A stretch of DNA of 63,007 bases. Origin: Terriglobales bacterium (GTDB taxonomy: Bacteria > Acidobacteriota > Terriglobia > Terriglobales > Acidobacteriaceae). Both the position numbers and the translations under genes were made by a program. The stretch is from positions 1-63,007 of the forward strand of contig JASHOU010000035.1 of NCBI GenBank assembly GCA_030038475.1, written 5' to 3'. The notes under the pieces were generated by a model that ran no database searches, was not told the origin of the DNA, and saw nothing but the letters and a program-made list of their open reading frames with translations. Positions 43,368 to 53,778 of the stretch are shown one piece after another (positions within the stretch are counted from its first letter, which is position 1; every line of letters starts with the position of its first letter).

Positions 43368-45869
43368 ATGATCACCCGCTCTCGAATCTTTATCACGGCC
43401 GCAGTGGTCTGTCATCTGCTTCTCGCTTCCGGGATAGTAATCAGCCAGACGCCCCCGGATACGGCGAGGCAGCCAACCGCGGAAAATGCAGGATCGACGG
43501 TTCTGCCCCTATCTCCCGCAGCCCAGACCGAAGAACCGGTGACAATGCGCGCGGTAGAACAGGAAAAAGATGGTTCGATTTATCATCTGCGGGGTGACGC
43601 CGAAATCGACTATCGCACTTATATCCTGCATGCCGACGAAATCACTTACAACTCCGACACGGGCGACAGCGAACTGGAGGGCCACGTGGTGCTCGACGGC
43701 GGTCCTTACGACGAACATATCGTCTCCAGCCACGGCACTTACAACATCCGCACGCAAGTCGGAACATTCTATAGCGTGATTGGAACCGTGGGATTCCGGA
43801 CACGGAACTCCCGTTACGTGCTCACCACAAGCAACCCTTTTGCTTTTACGGGAAAGATTGTCGAGAAGCACGGACCGGATCACTATCTGGTGCGGGAGGG
43901 AACGGTCACGACCTGCGAACTGCCGCATGCCAAATGGCAATTCGATGCGCGGCACATTTGGGTGGATGTGGACGGCACCGCGAAAATCTACAACAGCAGC
44001 TTTCGGTTGATGGGCATACCGGTGTTCTACTTTCCGTTTGTCACGCATCCGGTTCAGAAAGAGCAACGGCAGAGCGGGTTCCTGATCCCGAGTTTTGGCA
44101 ACTCGTCCAGCAAGGGCCTCATGTTGGGAGACTCCATATATACAGTCCTGAACCGAAGTATGGACGCGATGTTGGGGGTTGAATATTTCTCCCAGCGAGG
44201 TTTTCTGGAGCGGGGAGATTTCCGTGCGCGGCCGAGCGAGACATCCTATGGGTTCTTCAGCTACGTCGGCATGGTGGACCGGGGTACCGGCTATCCGCCG
44301 CAGAATCAAGGCGGTGAGGACGCGCATCTTCTTGCCGAGCGTCCTTTCGGGAGCTTCCGCGGAGTCGCGAATGTCGATTACCTGAGTTCGTTCGTGTTCC
44401 GCATCGCTTTCACGGACGTGTACACGCAGGCGATCGATTCCGAAGTGAAGTCGCAGATATTCCTCTCCAATACAACTAACGGATTTCACTTCGATGGGCT
44501 GGCCGAGCGCTATCAGAACTTCGAGATCTGCAATCCAGCAACCGAATTGAACGCGGCCTGCACCACGTTGACTCAGACCGAACTGGTGCGCATTCTGCAC
44601 ACGCCAAGCTTTTTCGTCTCCAGCGAAGAGCGGCAGTTGGGAAACTCTCCTCTATATTGGTCGTTTGAGACCGCAGCCGAGGGATTGCAGAGGCGCCAGA
44701 TTGGGTTTCGCACGGCGCCCTTGGTTGGCAGGTTCGATCTTGCGCCTTCGCTGATCCTGCCCTTGCAATGGCGGGGATGGTCATTGCGCTCCGACCTTAC
44801 GCTGCGAGACACGATTTATACTCAGCGGTACAGTCCCGCATTGGCGGTAGCCACATCTCCGGGAAGAGCCGAGGACGAGGCGATTAATCGCTGGTCGCTC
44901 GAAACTTCAGTGGAGTTGCGGCCACCGGAGCTGTCGCGGATCTTCGAGCGACCGTGGCTGGGCCGGAAATGGAAGCATGTGATCGAGCCCCGCATGAGGT
45001 ACGACTATGTGACCGGGGTCGACAATTTTGCAAACCTTTTGCGTTTCGACGCCACCGATGTGCTGACCAACACCAATGAGATCGAGTACTCGATAGTCAA
45101 TCGTCTTTACGCCAAGCGTCTCGATCCCAAATCTAAAGATTGCACCACGCCGGGGATGAGTACGCTCATCATCGGGGGCGCGCCTCAGGTGGGCTCGGTT
45201 CCATGGGAAACTCCTACTCCGGACAAGCAAGTTTGCTCTACAGGACCGCGCGAGATTCTGAGTTGGGAAATTGGCCAGAAATATTTTTTCGACCCGACGT
45301 TTGGCAACGCGCTGGCCGGAGGGGAACGCAACGTATTCACCACGACCGCGGATTTTACGGGGATCGCGTTCCTGAACGAAGAGCGGCGTTTTGCTCCGTT
45401 GATTTCCCGGCTACGAGTGGAAACCAGCCCACGCGTCAATACGGAATGGGATCTGGATTACGACTTCAAGGCGGGACGCATCAATGGCAGCACCGCTCTG
45501 GTGAACTACAACTACGGACCTTTCACCATCGGTGGAGGCGATGCTTTTTTGCGGGTGATTGACACGCCGGTGGGAACGGTGGCCACCACCCCAACCGAGT
45601 TTCATCAGTTCCGGGTTTTGTTTGGCTATGGTCAGCTGAACAAGCGCGGTTTGAGCGCCGCGACCAGCATCGGTTTTGACGCAAACCTCAACTCGCTGCA
45701 ATATGCCAGTGTGCAGACTACTTACAATTGGGACTGTTGCGGCCTGAGCCTGGAATACCGGCGCTTTGCCCTGGGATCGGTGCGGGATGAGAATCAATAT
45801 CGCTTCTCGTTTACATTGTCCAATGTGGGCATGTTCGGCAATCTGCGGCGGCAGGAACGACTCTATTAA
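43368..45869 (+). CDS. lptD: LPS assembly outer-membrane protein LptD
   Basis: An 833-residue outer-membrane protein that inserts LPS into the outer leaflet with LptE. The signal peptide covers residues 1-26 (MITRSRIFITAAVVCHLLLA). The N-terminal OstA/LptA-like jelly roll (about 45-180) has DAEIDYRTYILHADEITYN, then the beta barrel follows. Family marks include TVTTCELPHAKWQFD and the C-terminal pair NWDCCGLSLEYRRF, which in E. coli-like proteins forms essential disulfides. A DsbA-like protein and a SurA-like isomerase follow downstream, which fits its assembly needs. The start at ATG 43368 is preferred over the longer frame from 43293. Confidence 0.93.
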   Translation: MITRSRIFITAAVVCHLLLASGIVISQTPPDTARQPTAENAGSTVLPLSPAAQTEEPVTMRAVEQEKDGSIYHLRGDAEIDYRTYILHADEITYNSDTGDSELEGHVVLDGGPYDEHIVSSHGTYNIRTQVGTFYSVIGTVGFRTRNSRYVLTTSNPFAFTGKIVEKHGPDHYLVREGTVTTCELPHAKWQFDARHIWVDVDGTAKIYNSSFRLMGIPVFYFPFVTHPVQKEQRQSGFLIPSFGNSSSKGLMLGDSIYTVLNRSMDAMLGVEYFSQRGFLERGDFRARPSETSYGFFSYVGMVDRGTGYPPQNQGGEDAHLLAERPFGSFRGVANVDYLSSFVFRIAFTDVYTQAIDSEVKSQIFLSNTTNGFHFDGLAERYQNFEICNPATELNAACTTLTQTELVRILHTPSFFVSSEERQLGNSPLYWSFETAAEGLQRRQIGFRTAPLVGRFDLAPSLILPLQWRGWSLRSDLTLRDTIYTQRYSPALAVATSPGRAEDEAINRWSLETSVELRPPELSRIFERPWLGRKWKHVIEPRMRYDYVTGVDNFANLLRFDATDVLTNTNEIEYSIVNRLYAKRLDPKSKDCTTPGMSTLIIGGAPQVGSVPWETPTPDKQVCSTGPREILSWEIGQKYFFDPTFGNALAGGERNVFTTTADFTGIAFLNEERRFAPLISRLRVETSPRVNTEWDLDYDFKAGRINGSTALVNYNYGPFTIGGGDAFLRVIDTPVGTVATTPTEFHQFRVLFGYGQLNKRGLSAATSIGFDANLNSLQYASVQTTYNWDCCGLSLEYRRFALGSVRDENQYRFSFTLSNVGMFGNLRRQERLY

Positions 45870-45911
45870 CCGCTCCTGCGTATCCAAAGTCTTTTCACTA
45901 CAATAAACATC

Positions 45912-46772
45912 GTGGATACTCAACCTCTGCACAGTTCGAAAGCTGAATCCCTGCGCTGCATCCTCGCTGGTTGCGGCCGCCTAATCGTGGCTTACTCCGG
46001 TGGAATAGATTCGGCTTTTCTCGCCTGGGTAGCGCACCAGGTACTGAGCGACAAAGCACTCGGCGACAAAATGCGCGCGGTGATCGCCGATTCGGCCAGC
46101 CTGGCGCGCAAACATCTTGAAGATGCTCTCGCCTTCGCGCGCGAGCGTGGAATTCCAGTGGATGTGGTGGAAACAAGGGAACTGGAAAATCCTGCTTACA
46201 CCCGCAACGATGCCATGCGCTGTTTTCACTGCAAGGACGAATTGTTCAGCGTGCTCGAGCGCTATCGTAAACAAAACGGGTTCGATGCCATCGCCTATGG
46301 ACTAAATGCCGACGATGAGGGCGATTTTCGTCCGGGGCAGCAAGCGGCGCGGCAACATCATGTGTTGGCTCCACTGCTCGAAGCTGGTTTGAGCAAAGCG
46401 GAGATCAGGGAACTGGCGCGGCAAGCGGACTTGCGCGTTTGGGATAAGCCGGCCTCGGCGTGCCTTTCGTCGCGACTGGAATATGGACGCGCAGTTACGC
46501 CTGAAGCGCTGAGCATGATCGAACGCGGCGAGAATGCATTGCGCGCTTTGGGGTTCCGGCAATTCCGCGTGCGCCATCATGGCGAGATTGTGCGCCTAGA
46601 GATCGCGTGCGAAGAACTGCCGCGGGCGCTGACACCGGAGATGGCCCGCGAGTTCACCGTAGTGTTCAAGTCGCTCGGATTCAAGTTCGTTACGCTTGAT
46701 TTGGAGGGATTTCGCTCCGGATCGATGAATCAATTGCTGCCGGCAGAAGAGCTGCGACGGCGCTCTGCATAA
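45912..46772 (+). CDS. larE: ATP-dependent sacrificial sulfur transferase LarE
   Basis: A 286-residue LarE-like enzyme. It has a PP-loop (AYSGGIDS, near residue 28), CFHCKDELF (a CxxC pair) and the family Cys in KPASACLSSRLEYG. LarE gives its own Cys sulfur to build the nickel pincer cofactor of lactate racemase LarA; some LarE-family members act elsewhere. larA, larB and larC are not in the window, so the substrate is open. It begins with GTG 45912. Its place between lptD and a DsbA-like gene may be chance. Confidence 0.9.
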   Translation: MDTQPLHSSKAESLRCILAGCGRLIVAYSGGIDSAFLAWVAHQVLSDKALGDKMRAVIADSASLARKHLEDALAFARERGIPVDVVETRELENPAYTRNDAMRCFHCKDELFSVLERYRKQNGFDAIAYGLNADDEGDFRPGQQAARQHHVLAPLLEAGLSKAEIRELARQADLRVWDKPASACLSSRLEYGRAVTPEALSMIERGENALRALGFRQFRVRHHGEIVRLEIACEELPRALTPEMAREFTVVFKSLGFKFVTLDLEGFRSGSMNQLLPAEELRRRSA

Positions 46773-46863
46773 AGCTGTCGTTAAAAACGCGGGCGTTCCC
46801 GCCGTGAGATAATCAGGCGATCTCTTAACGTTCAGGTGACTTCGATTGACGTGGTTTCGACTC

Positions 46864-47826
46864 ATGGCGCGCCGCGCGGTTTTGCTTCTAATCCTGGTGT
46901 CAGTGGGTTGTTCGGCCCAAGCCCCATCTTCGCCGCCAGCTAATCTTTCTTCCACTCCCGACCTGGTGCGCGACATCGAGCGGCACGTCCGGGCGCAGTA
47001 TTCGCTCCCGCCCGATGTAAAAGTCGTGGTAGGGCCCCTTCGGTCGAGCGAATTTGCCAACTACGACGCGTTGACCGTGACATTCGTCAGTCCGGAGAAA
47101 AAACAGGACTACGAGTTCCTGCTGGCGCACGACCATAAGACGCTGCTGCGCATGACAAAGTTCGATCTGACCACCGATCCGTACGCCGCGATCATGAAGA
47201 AGATTGACGTCAGCGGGCGGCCGACGCGAGGCAACAAAGACGCCAAGGTGATGGTTGTCAACTACGACGATTTCGAATGCCCCTACTGTTCTCGTATGCA
47301 CGCGGCGCTTTTCCCTAGGCTGTTCAAGGAATATGGCGATCGCGTCGTGTTCGTCTACAAGGATTATCCGATCGACGATATACACCCGTGGGCCACGCGC
47401 GCGGCGGTGAATGCCAATTGCCTAGCTGCGCAAAATGCTGATGCCTATTGGGATTATGCCGATTATCTGCACGCCAATTATCAGGCGATCAGCGGGCAAA
47501 GAGGTCGCGACGGCGCGGAAGCGGAACTCGACAAACAGGCCACTCTGCAGGGTCAAAAGCATAACCTCGACATATCCAAGTTGCAGGCGTGCGTAAAGGC
47601 CCAGGATAAGAAGATGGTGCAAGCCTCGATACACGAAGGCGAAGCGTTGGGAGTGGATGCGACACCGACCATGTTCATCAACGGACAGAAACTGGATGGA
47701 GCGGTTCCCGAGGATGAGGTCCGAACCGCGCTCAACCAGGCGCTCAAGGATGCCGGTGTTGCGCCTCCGGCGCACAAACCTGCCGCGGCAGAAGCGAAGG
47801 CTCCGCCGGTTGCGCCAGCGAAATAG
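46864..47826 (+). CDS. DsbA-like thiol-disulfide lipoprotein
   Basis: A 320-residue periplasmic lipoprotein. The signal peptide ends at a Cys (SVGC, residue 16), with lipobox only partly canonical. The first about 110 residues are a separate domain; residues about 115-290 are a DsbA-like thioredoxin with active site CPYC in DDFECPYCSRMH and cis-Pro in DATPTMFING. The C-terminus is a low-complexity Ala/Pro/Lys tail. It probably handles disulfides in the envelope, and LptD, encoded upstream, is a plausible substrate. The ATG at 46864 is chosen because a TTG-led longer frame lacks a signal. Confidence 0.85.
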   Translation: MARRAVLLLILVSVGCSAQAPSSPPANLSSTPDLVRDIERHVRAQYSLPPDVKVVVGPLRSSEFANYDALTVTFVSPEKKQDYEFLLAHDHKTLLRMTKFDLTTDPYAAIMKKIDVSGRPTRGNKDAKVMVVNYDDFECPYCSRMHAALFPRLFKEYGDRVVFVYKDYPIDDIHPWATRAAVNANCLAAQNADAYWDYADYLHANYQAISGQRGRDGAEAELDKQATLQGQKHNLDISKLQACVKAQDKKMVQASIHEGEALGVDATPTMFINGQKLDGAVPEDEVRTALNQALKDAGVAPPAHKPAAAEAKAPPVAPAK

Positions 47827-47911
47827 GTAAAATTGCTGTCATTCTGGATCGGTTCTTGAAAACAACTGTTGCACTGGTGCCTTCGGTTAAGCTGCAGATG
47901 GATTCGTCGTT

Positions 47912-49003
47912 GTGCAAAGGAAGAAAACTTTGAAAAATTGTGACTGCTTTGCGCGAGCCGGCGCAGGTGTGGCTGGCGCACTCTTGCTGCTGCTCGGACT
48001 TTCATCTTGTGACCGCACTACGAACGGTGGAGATGTGATGGCTTCGGTGAATGGACGGAAGATTTATCGCACCGAGGTCGACAAGTATTATGCCAATCAA
48101 ACGGCAGGCTCGGATCAACAGCCGGCAGGCGAACAGGCGGTTAGTCTGCGCTTGAGCATTCTGAATGAACTGATCGAAACGGAAATCCTAATGCAGCGCG
48201 CGGAAAAGCTCGGTTTGCTGGCGACTGACGAAGAAGTGGACCGCAAGCTCAACGAAATCAAGTCACCCTACACGGCCGAGGAATTCAACAAGCGGCTGCA
48301 GGATAAGAAGATCACACTCGACGATTTCAAGCGCGACCTGCGCCGCTCGCTGACCCGCGACAAGGTGTTGAACAAGGAAATCACTTCACGCATCAACATT
48401 ACCGATCAGGATGTCAGCAACTATTACAACCAGCACAAGTCGGAGTTCAACCTGATCGAGACGCAATATCACCTGGCCAAAATCGTGGTTTCGGGTGCAG
48501 GGAACGGCCAAGTGCACAATCTTCAGAACGACAAGGCGCAGAACGATGCGGAGGCGCGGAAGAAAATCCAGAAGATCGCCAACCGGCTCGATAGCGGAGA
48601 TGACTTTGCTACATTGGCGATGAATTATTCTGAAGATCCGGAAACGAGCAACAATGGCGGCGATTTAGGGATGGCGCCGGAATCGGCGTTGAAAACCGCC
48701 GACGCGGCCACGCGCGATGCAGTAATGAAGCTCAAACCCGGACAGTATACGCCGATCATTCCGATCGTTAATTTAGCCACCCATCAAACGGTCGGTTACA
48801 TGATCGTGAAACTGATCGCGAAGGAACCGGCGGGGCAAAGGGAATTTAGCGACCCGCGGGTGCAGCAGCAGATTCGCCAGCAATTACGCGACCGCCGCGA
48901 GCAGTTGTTGAAAGCCGCATATTACGAGAGCCTGCGCGACGATGCGAAAGTCACGAATTACTATGCTGACGAAGTGCTGAAAAATCTGGGCGCGGCGCAG
49001 TAA
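47912..49003 (+). CDS. PpiC/SurA-like peptidyl-prolyl isomerase lipoprotein
   Basis: A 363-residue periplasmic chaperone or isomerase. The signal peptide ends in a lipobox LLGLSSC (near residue 33). Residues about 45-170 are SurA-N-like (VMASVNGRKIYRTEVDKY), and about 175-320 form the parvulin/PpiC rotamase (YHLAKIVVSG, GDDFATLAMNYSEDPETSNNGGDLG). SurA is needed for outer-membrane protein and LptD folding. The 7-residue-later TTG at 47930 has AGGA about eight bases upstream and could be the true start. It closes a co-directional run of lptD, larE and the DsbA-like gene. Confidence 0.9.
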   Translation: MQRKKTLKNCDCFARAGAGVAGALLLLLGLSSCDRTTNGGDVMASVNGRKIYRTEVDKYYANQTAGSDQQPAGEQAVSLRLSILNELIETEILMQRAEKLGLLATDEEVDRKLNEIKSPYTAEEFNKRLQDKKITLDDFKRDLRRSLTRDKVLNKEITSRINITDQDVSNYYNQHKSEFNLIETQYHLAKIVVSGAGNGQVHNLQNDKAQNDAEARKKIQKIANRLDSGDDFATLAMNYSEDPETSNNGGDLGMAPESALKTADAATRDAVMKLKPGQYTPIIPIVNLATHQTVGYMIVKLIAKEPAGQREFSDPRVQQQIRQQLRDRREQLLKAAYYESLRDDAKVTNYYADEVLKNLGAAQ

Positions 49004-49061
49004 CTGATGTGCGCAACCGAGGTGCGCTCGGCGAAACAGCCGTAGCCGCCCACGCCATTTC

Positions 49062-50540
49062 CTAACCCTCCAGCTTCTTCGTTAGAATTTCGTTCACCAA
49101 CCGCGGATTCGCTTGCCCTTTTGAGGCTTTCATCAGCTGACCGACGAAGAATCCGATCATGGTTTTCTTGCCGGCGCGATATTGCTCCACCTGCTTCGGA
49201 TTCGCTGCAATCAGTTCGTCGGCTAGCTTCTCCAGCGCCGACGTATCGCGCGATTGCGTAGGTCGTCCTTCGGCTTCATAAACCGCGGGGAAATCCTGCC
49301 TGCGTTCGAAGCTGAGATCGTAGAGGTCCTTCAGCATTTTGCCGGAGATGGCGCCGGACTCGACCAGATCAGCCGAAGCTGTGACTCCGGCCATGGAGAT
49401 TGGCGACTGCTCGAGCTCAAGGCCGTGTGCTTTGAGGCGGCCGAGCAATTCGCTCTGCACTAGATTTGCGACTCGCTTCGGATTGTTTGCCGTACGAGCC
49501 GCCGACTCGAATTGGTCGGCCATCGCCCGCGTGAGTGTCAGCGTGTGTGCGTCTCCGGCGTTGATCCCATACTCCTTCATCATGCGCTGGCGGCGCGCCT
49601 CGGGAAGCTCAGGCAGGCCCGAGCGAATTTTGGCTTGCCATTTTTCATCGACGACCAGAGGCAGCAAATCGGGCTCCGGAAAATAGCGGTAATCGTGCGC
49701 CTGTTCTTTCGAACGCATGCCGTAGGTCTTGCCTTCGTGTGCGTTATAGAGCCGCGTTTCCTGCGTGATTTTGCCGCTCGATTCGAGGATGCCGATGTGG
49801 CGCTCGATCTCATAGTCGAGCGCCTGCTTGATGAAGCGAAACGAGTTGACGTTCTTGACCTCGGTCTTGGTGCCGAATTCTTCTTGTCCACGCGGCCGCA
49901 CGCTGATGTTGGCGTCGCAACGCAAAGAACCCTCCTCCATATTGCAGTCGCTGACGCCGGTGTAGAGGATGATTTCCTTCAGGCGCGTCAGGTATTCGTA
50001 TGCCTCTTCCGGCGAGCGCATGTCGGGCTCGCTGACAATTTCGGCAAGGGGCACGCCGGTGCGATTCAAATCAATTGCCGTCTTCGTAGCGGCATCGGCA
50101 AAGCCCTCATGCAGGCTTTTGCCTGCATCTTCTTCGAGGTGAAGGCGGGTGATGCCGATTTTCTTTTTGCCACCGTTTGCATCGATCTCGATGAATCCAT
50201 GTTCAGCCAGCGGCTTGTCATACTGAGAAATCTGATATCCCTTGGGCAGATCGGGATAAAAGTAATTCTTCCGAGCAAAAATCGAGACTTGATTGATCCG
50301 GCAGCCGAGGGCCATCGCCGCCAGCACCGCGAATTCCACTGCCCTCCGGTTCAGCACTGGCAAGGCTCCGGGCATTCCGAGACACACCGGGCAAACATTG
50401 GTATTGGGCGGATCGCCGAAACGAGTCGAACACGAGCAAAAGATCTTCGACTCGGTCAGCAACTGGACGTGGACTTCAAGTCCAATCACCGGCTCGTATC
50501 TCGCGAGTACCTCCTCGGGAGTGGCTGGAATGGTGGCCAT
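49062..50540 (-). CDS. gatB: Asp/Glu-tRNA amidotransferase subunit B
   Basis: A 492-residue GatB, which with GatA and GatC turns Glu-tRNA(Gln) into Gln-tRNA(Gln) (or Asp-tRNA(Asn)). The start [20 protein letters not shown] begins near residue 17, with zinc Cys pairs in CSCSTRFGD and [10 protein letters not shown]. The tail domain (about 400-490) ends [23 protein letters not shown]. gatA and gatC are not in the window. It converges with the ppiC-like gene. Confidence 0.96.
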   Translation of the reverse strand: MATIPATPEEVLARYEPVIGLEVHVQLLTESKIFCSCSTRFGDPPNTNVCPVCLGMPGALPVLNRRAVEFAVLAAMALGCRINQVSIFARKNYFYPDLPKGYQISQYDKPLAEHGFIEIDANGGKKKIGITRLHLEEDAGKSLHEGFADAATKTAIDLNRTGVPLAEIVSEPDMRSPEEAYEYLTRLKEIILYTGVSDCNMEEGSLRCDANISVRPRGQEEFGTKTEVKNVNSFRFIKQALDYEIERHIGILESSGKITQETRLYNAHEGKTYGMRSKEQAHDYRYFPEPDLLPLVVDEKWQAKIRSGLPELPEARRQRMMKEYGINAGDAHTLTLTRAMADQFESAARTANNPKRVANLVQSELLGRLKAHGLELEQSPISMAGVTASADLVESGAISGKMLKDLYDLSFERRQDFPAVYEAEGRPTQSRDTSALEKLADELIAANPKQVEQYRAGKKTMIGFFVGQLMKASKGQANPRLVNEILTKKLEG

Positions 50541-50619
50541 GTCGATTGTCGCCGCAGCAAGAGATTATAGCTGCCATGTTGGTGGATAGACGCGCCCGAA
50601 CGCAATCCGAGGCGCACAA

Positions 50620-51312
50620 CTAAGGTCCTTTCGTTTCCGGAGCGCTCAAGTATTTCTCCATCGGAATTTCAAAATACATCAGTTCGTTGCCGCTCGCATC
50701 GTGCACACCCGTCACGTAGAAGCTTGCGCCTGCCAATGGATGTGGAATGTCGCTTATATCGAAAAAAAGAAACCCGCGTACCGTCGAGTGCGGCTCGACG
50801 GCCTTGGCGTCAAACTGGGCGCGATCGATTTCGTCCCAAGTCTTCTTGTTGACCCCGCCCTTTACTTCTTTTTTGGGCAGCGGAATCGGCAAAGTAATTT
50901 GCCCATCGTTGCGTGATGGATGCGAGAGCCGGCGCAGCAGATCGTCGTTGGTCGCAGGGAACAGCTTGCTGCGGTCTTTTGTGTTCAACTGCGCCTTCAT
51001 ATCCACAAGAGAAACCGGCTGATCGCTGTCATTCGTGATTACAAAGAAAACCGGCATGTATCCGTAGTTGCGGTAATTGACAGTGAAAATCGAAGCTTTA
51101 TCTTCGAGGTCATAGGGATCGACCGCGACCGCAACTTTTTCTGTTGTGTGATCGTCATGTGCGGGATAGGCCTGCGCGGGATGGGCTGTGGGCATGACAA
51201 ACTCTTTAGCCGACGCGCTCAAGCAAAGCCATATAAATCCGCTGACCGCTAAAAGACGCGGGAGGCGTGCCGAAAGCCAGCGCGGTAATTTCTGCAAACT
51301 TACTTTGTGCAT
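50620..51312 (-). CDS. Exported protein of unknown function
   Basis: A 230-residue secreted protein, unrecognised. The signal peptide spans residues 1-34 (MHKVSLQKLPRWLSARLPRL and on, cut near SASA). The mature region holds beta strands typical of a single Ig-like or immunoglobulin-type domain (FTVNYRNYGYMPVFFVITND; HSTVRGFLFFDIS) and a Lys/Asp-rich loop. Start at ATG 51312. It stands alone between gatB and waaA, which is divergent. Function unknown. Confidence 0.6.
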   Translation of the reverse strand: MHKVSLQKLPRWLSARLPRLLAVSGFIWLCLSASAKEFVMPTAHPAQAYPAHDDHTTEKVAVAVDPYDLEDKASIFTVNYRNYGYMPVFFVITNDSDQPVSLVDMKAQLNTKDRSKLFPATNDDLLRRLSHPSRNDGQITLPIPLPKKEVKGGVNKKTWDEIDRAQFDAKAVEPHSTVRGFLFFDISDIPHPLAGASFYVTGVHDASGNELMYFEIPMEKYLSAPETKGP

Positions 51313-51492
51313 GTCTGAATTATAGGAGATGGTTACGCGCTGATGTTTCACGAGTCGGAGAATTCCGGCGCAAACACCTTCGATTGCTCACGGCTCGTAG
51401 CCCGAAACTCGCGGCCTCTTCGCATAGATGCAGCTTTGCCCTATCCCATGCCGAGATCGGCTTAGATTCCGATTTAGAATGAACCTTCCTTC

Positions 51493-52791
51493 ATGTACGC
51501 GCTCTACAGTGCGCTGCTGGCCCTCTTCCTAACGCTGACACTTCCCTATTGGCTGCTGCAAATGATGCGGCATGGCAAGTATCGCGCGGGGTTGCGCCAG
51601 CGGTTCGGCGCAATTCCGTCCACGCTCGCTGCTCGAAGCGAAGAGCCGGTAATCTGGGTTCATGCCGTTTCCGTCGGTGAAGTTGTGGCTGCGAGCGCAG
51701 TCGTTAAAGCGCTGCAAGAGAAATTTCCATCGCATCGCGTCCTGATCTCAACCACCACCAGCGCCGGGCAGAAACTCGCCGCGCAGCGTTTTGCTGCGGA
51801 AAATGTCTTTTACTTTCCCCTCGACTTCGCTCTTGCCATTCGCCCCTATCTCGATGCGTTGCATCCAGAGCTCGTCGTCATCGCCGAAACGGAATTCTGG
51901 CCGAATTTTCTGCGGCTGGCGAAGCAGAGCGGAGCTCGAATCGCCGTGATCAACTGCCGCGTTTCTGACCGGTCGCTCCCGGGCTATCGGCGGTTTCGCT
52001 TCTGGCTTCCTCAGCTGCTGGAGAAGTCGCTCTCGAACGTCGATCTGTTTTTGGCTCAGACTGAAGAAGACCGCCGCCGCTTGATCGAAATTGGCGCCGC
52101 CGAATCGAAAATTAGAGTTGCGGGAAACCTGAAATTCGATGTGGCCCCGCCGCAGACTCCAGCCATTGTGGCGAGTCTGCGGGAAAGCTTCGCTCACTCC
52201 GAAGCGGGACCGGTTTTGGTGTGCGGTAGCACGATCGAAGACGAAGAAAGCCCCCTGCTCTCGGCGTTTCGCGACATCCTGGCCAATAATCCAAAGGCAG
52301 TGATGATATTGGCGCCGCGGCATCCGGAGCGCTTTGCACAGGTTGCCACGCTGGTCGAAACGCTCGGCTTCCGCGTCTTGCGGCGCTCATTGTGGAGCGG
52401 CGAATCGCTCGCCGGAAGCGTGCTTCTGATTGACAGCATCGGAGAATTAGCTGCGATTTATTCGCTGGCCACGGTCGCGTTTGTGGGCGGCAGCTTGGTG
52501 CCGCGCGGCGGACACAACATTCTCGAACCTGCACTTTATGGCGTTCCCATCGTTATTGGCAGTCACTACGAGAATTTTCGCGAGGTCGTCGATTTCTTTG
52601 CTGCCCGTAATGCCGTCCGTATCGTTGGACTAGCGGACCTTCCGCTGGTTTTCATGGAGTTGATAGAAAATAACCGCGAGCGAGCGACCCTCGGCCGGAA
52701 CGCACTGGCAGCACTCGAATCGCAGCGCGGCGCCACGGGCCGAACTGTTTCCGCGCTGCTCGAACTGATGGTAACGGGTGTTTCATCATGA
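51493..52791 (+). CDS. waaA: 3-deoxy-D-manno-octulosonic acid transferase WaaA
   Basis: A 432-residue GT30 glycosyltransferase that adds KDO to the lipid A precursor at the inner membrane. The N-terminal anchor (residues 1-25, MYALYSALLALFLTLTLPYW) precedes the family catalytic Glu region (HAVSVGEVVAASAVVKAL, near residue 57). The C-terminal domain has VAFVGGSLVPRGGHNILEPA, the KDO-transferase donor-site motif. It overlaps lpxK by four bases (ATGA, 52788-52791). This is the first gene of the heptose/core operon. Confidence 0.95.
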   Translation: MYALYSALLALFLTLTLPYWLLQMMRHGKYRAGLRQRFGAIPSTLAARSEEPVIWVHAVSVGEVVAASAVVKALQEKFPSHRVLISTTTSAGQKLAAQRFAAENVFYFPLDFALAIRPYLDALHPELVVIAETEFWPNFLRLAKQSGARIAVINCRVSDRSLPGYRRFRFWLPQLLEKSLSNVDLFLAQTEEDRRRLIEIGAAESKIRVAGNLKFDVAPPQTPAIVASLRESFAHSEAGPVLVCGSTIEDEESPLLSAFRDILANNPKAVMILAPRHPERFAQVATLVETLGFRVLRRSLWSGESLAGSVLLIDSIGELAAIYSLATVAFVGGSLVPRGGHNILEPALYGVPIVIGSHYENFREVVDFFAARNAVRIVGLADLPLVFMELIENNRERATLGRNALAALESQRGATGRTVSALLELMVTGVSS

Positions 52792-53732
52792 ATCCACTCA
52801 CTGGACTCTACCGCGCCGCGACGGTTCTGCGAAATACAATGTTCGATCGCGGCGTCTTCGCCTCGCACCGGCTTCAGCATCCTGTGATCAGCGTCGGCAA
52901 TCTTTCAGTCGGAGGCGCGGGGAAGACTCCATTTGTCATTGCGCTCGGCGAGCTGCTTCAGGCGCGCGGTATTCAGTTCGATGTGCTGTCACGCGGGTAC
53001 GGTCGCAAGACTCGCGGCGTTCTGGTAGTCGAAGCCGATGGAAGCGCCGTCGACTTCGGCGATGAGCCGCTGCTGATCGCGCGGAAGCTCGGGGTTCCTG
53101 TGATCGTAGGTGAAAGCCGTTACGACGCAGGCCGCGTCGCCGAGCAGAAGTTTCAGCCACAATTGCATATTCTGGACGACGGTTTTCAGCATCGTTCACT
53201 AGTACGTGATTTCGATCTCGTGCTGATGACGGAGCGCGACTTTGACGGCAGGTTGCTGCCCTCGGGGCGGTTGCGCGAGCCGCTCTCGTCGCTCGAACGC
53301 GCGGATGCGATTGTGCTGCCGCTCGGCGTGGAAGCGAATCATCCAGCGCTGTGGCAAAAGCCGATCTGGCGAATGAAGCGTGAACTCGTTATCGCGAATC
53401 CGCCGCGCGTTCCTGTGGTCTTCTGCGGCATCGCGCGCCCCGAACAGTTCTTCGCGCAGATATGTGCCGCCGGAATCAATCCTGTCGCAGAAGTTGAGTA
53501 TCGCGACCACCACGCCTACACACGAAGTGACATTGAGCATCTCCTGGCCGCGCATGCCACGCAGGGAGCCGACGGCTTCCTGACCACCGAAAAAGATGCC
53601 GTAAATCTGGGGCCGTTGCGGGCACAGCTTGAGCCGCTCGCCCTCGCAGAACTCCGCCTTACACTCGATCATCCTGCTGACATTATCGATGCCATCCTGG
53701 CCGCACTTGCGAAACGAAAGGCCCGCTCGTGA
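52788..53732 (+). CDS. lpxK: Tetraacyldisaccharide 4'-kinase LpxK
   Basis: A 314-residue kinase that phosphorylates the 4' position of the lipid A disaccharide. The Walker A is VGGAGKTPF (near residue 45) and LHILDDGFQHR (near residue 125) is the family motif; ADGFLTTEKDAVNL lies near the C-terminus. It overlaps waaA by four bases, so the two are translationally coupled. Lipid A kinase then KDO transferase is the expected order of function. Confidence 0.95.
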   Translation: MNPLTGLYRAATVLRNTMFDRGVFASHRLQHPVISVGNLSVGGAGKTPFVIALGELLQARGIQFDVLSRGYGRKTRGVLVVEADGSAVDFGDEPLLIARKLGVPVIVGESRYDAGRVAEQKFQPQLHILDDGFQHRSLVRDFDLVLMTERDFDGRLLPSGRLREPLSSLERADAIVLPLGVEANHPALWQKPIWRMKRELVIANPPRVPVVFCGIARPEQFFAQICAAGINPVAEVEYRDHHAYTRSDIEHLLAAHATQGADGFLTTEKDAVNLGPLRAQLEPLALAELRLTLDHPADIIDAILAALAKRKARS

Positions 53733-53778
53733 GAAAATCTTGAGTTGCACTCGACGACTGATTCATGACACGCATTGG

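Noticed and set aside
45912-46772. tRNA-thiolation enzyme instead of LarE
   Set aside because: The CxxC and CLSSRLEYG patterns match LarE rather than ThiI or TtcA.
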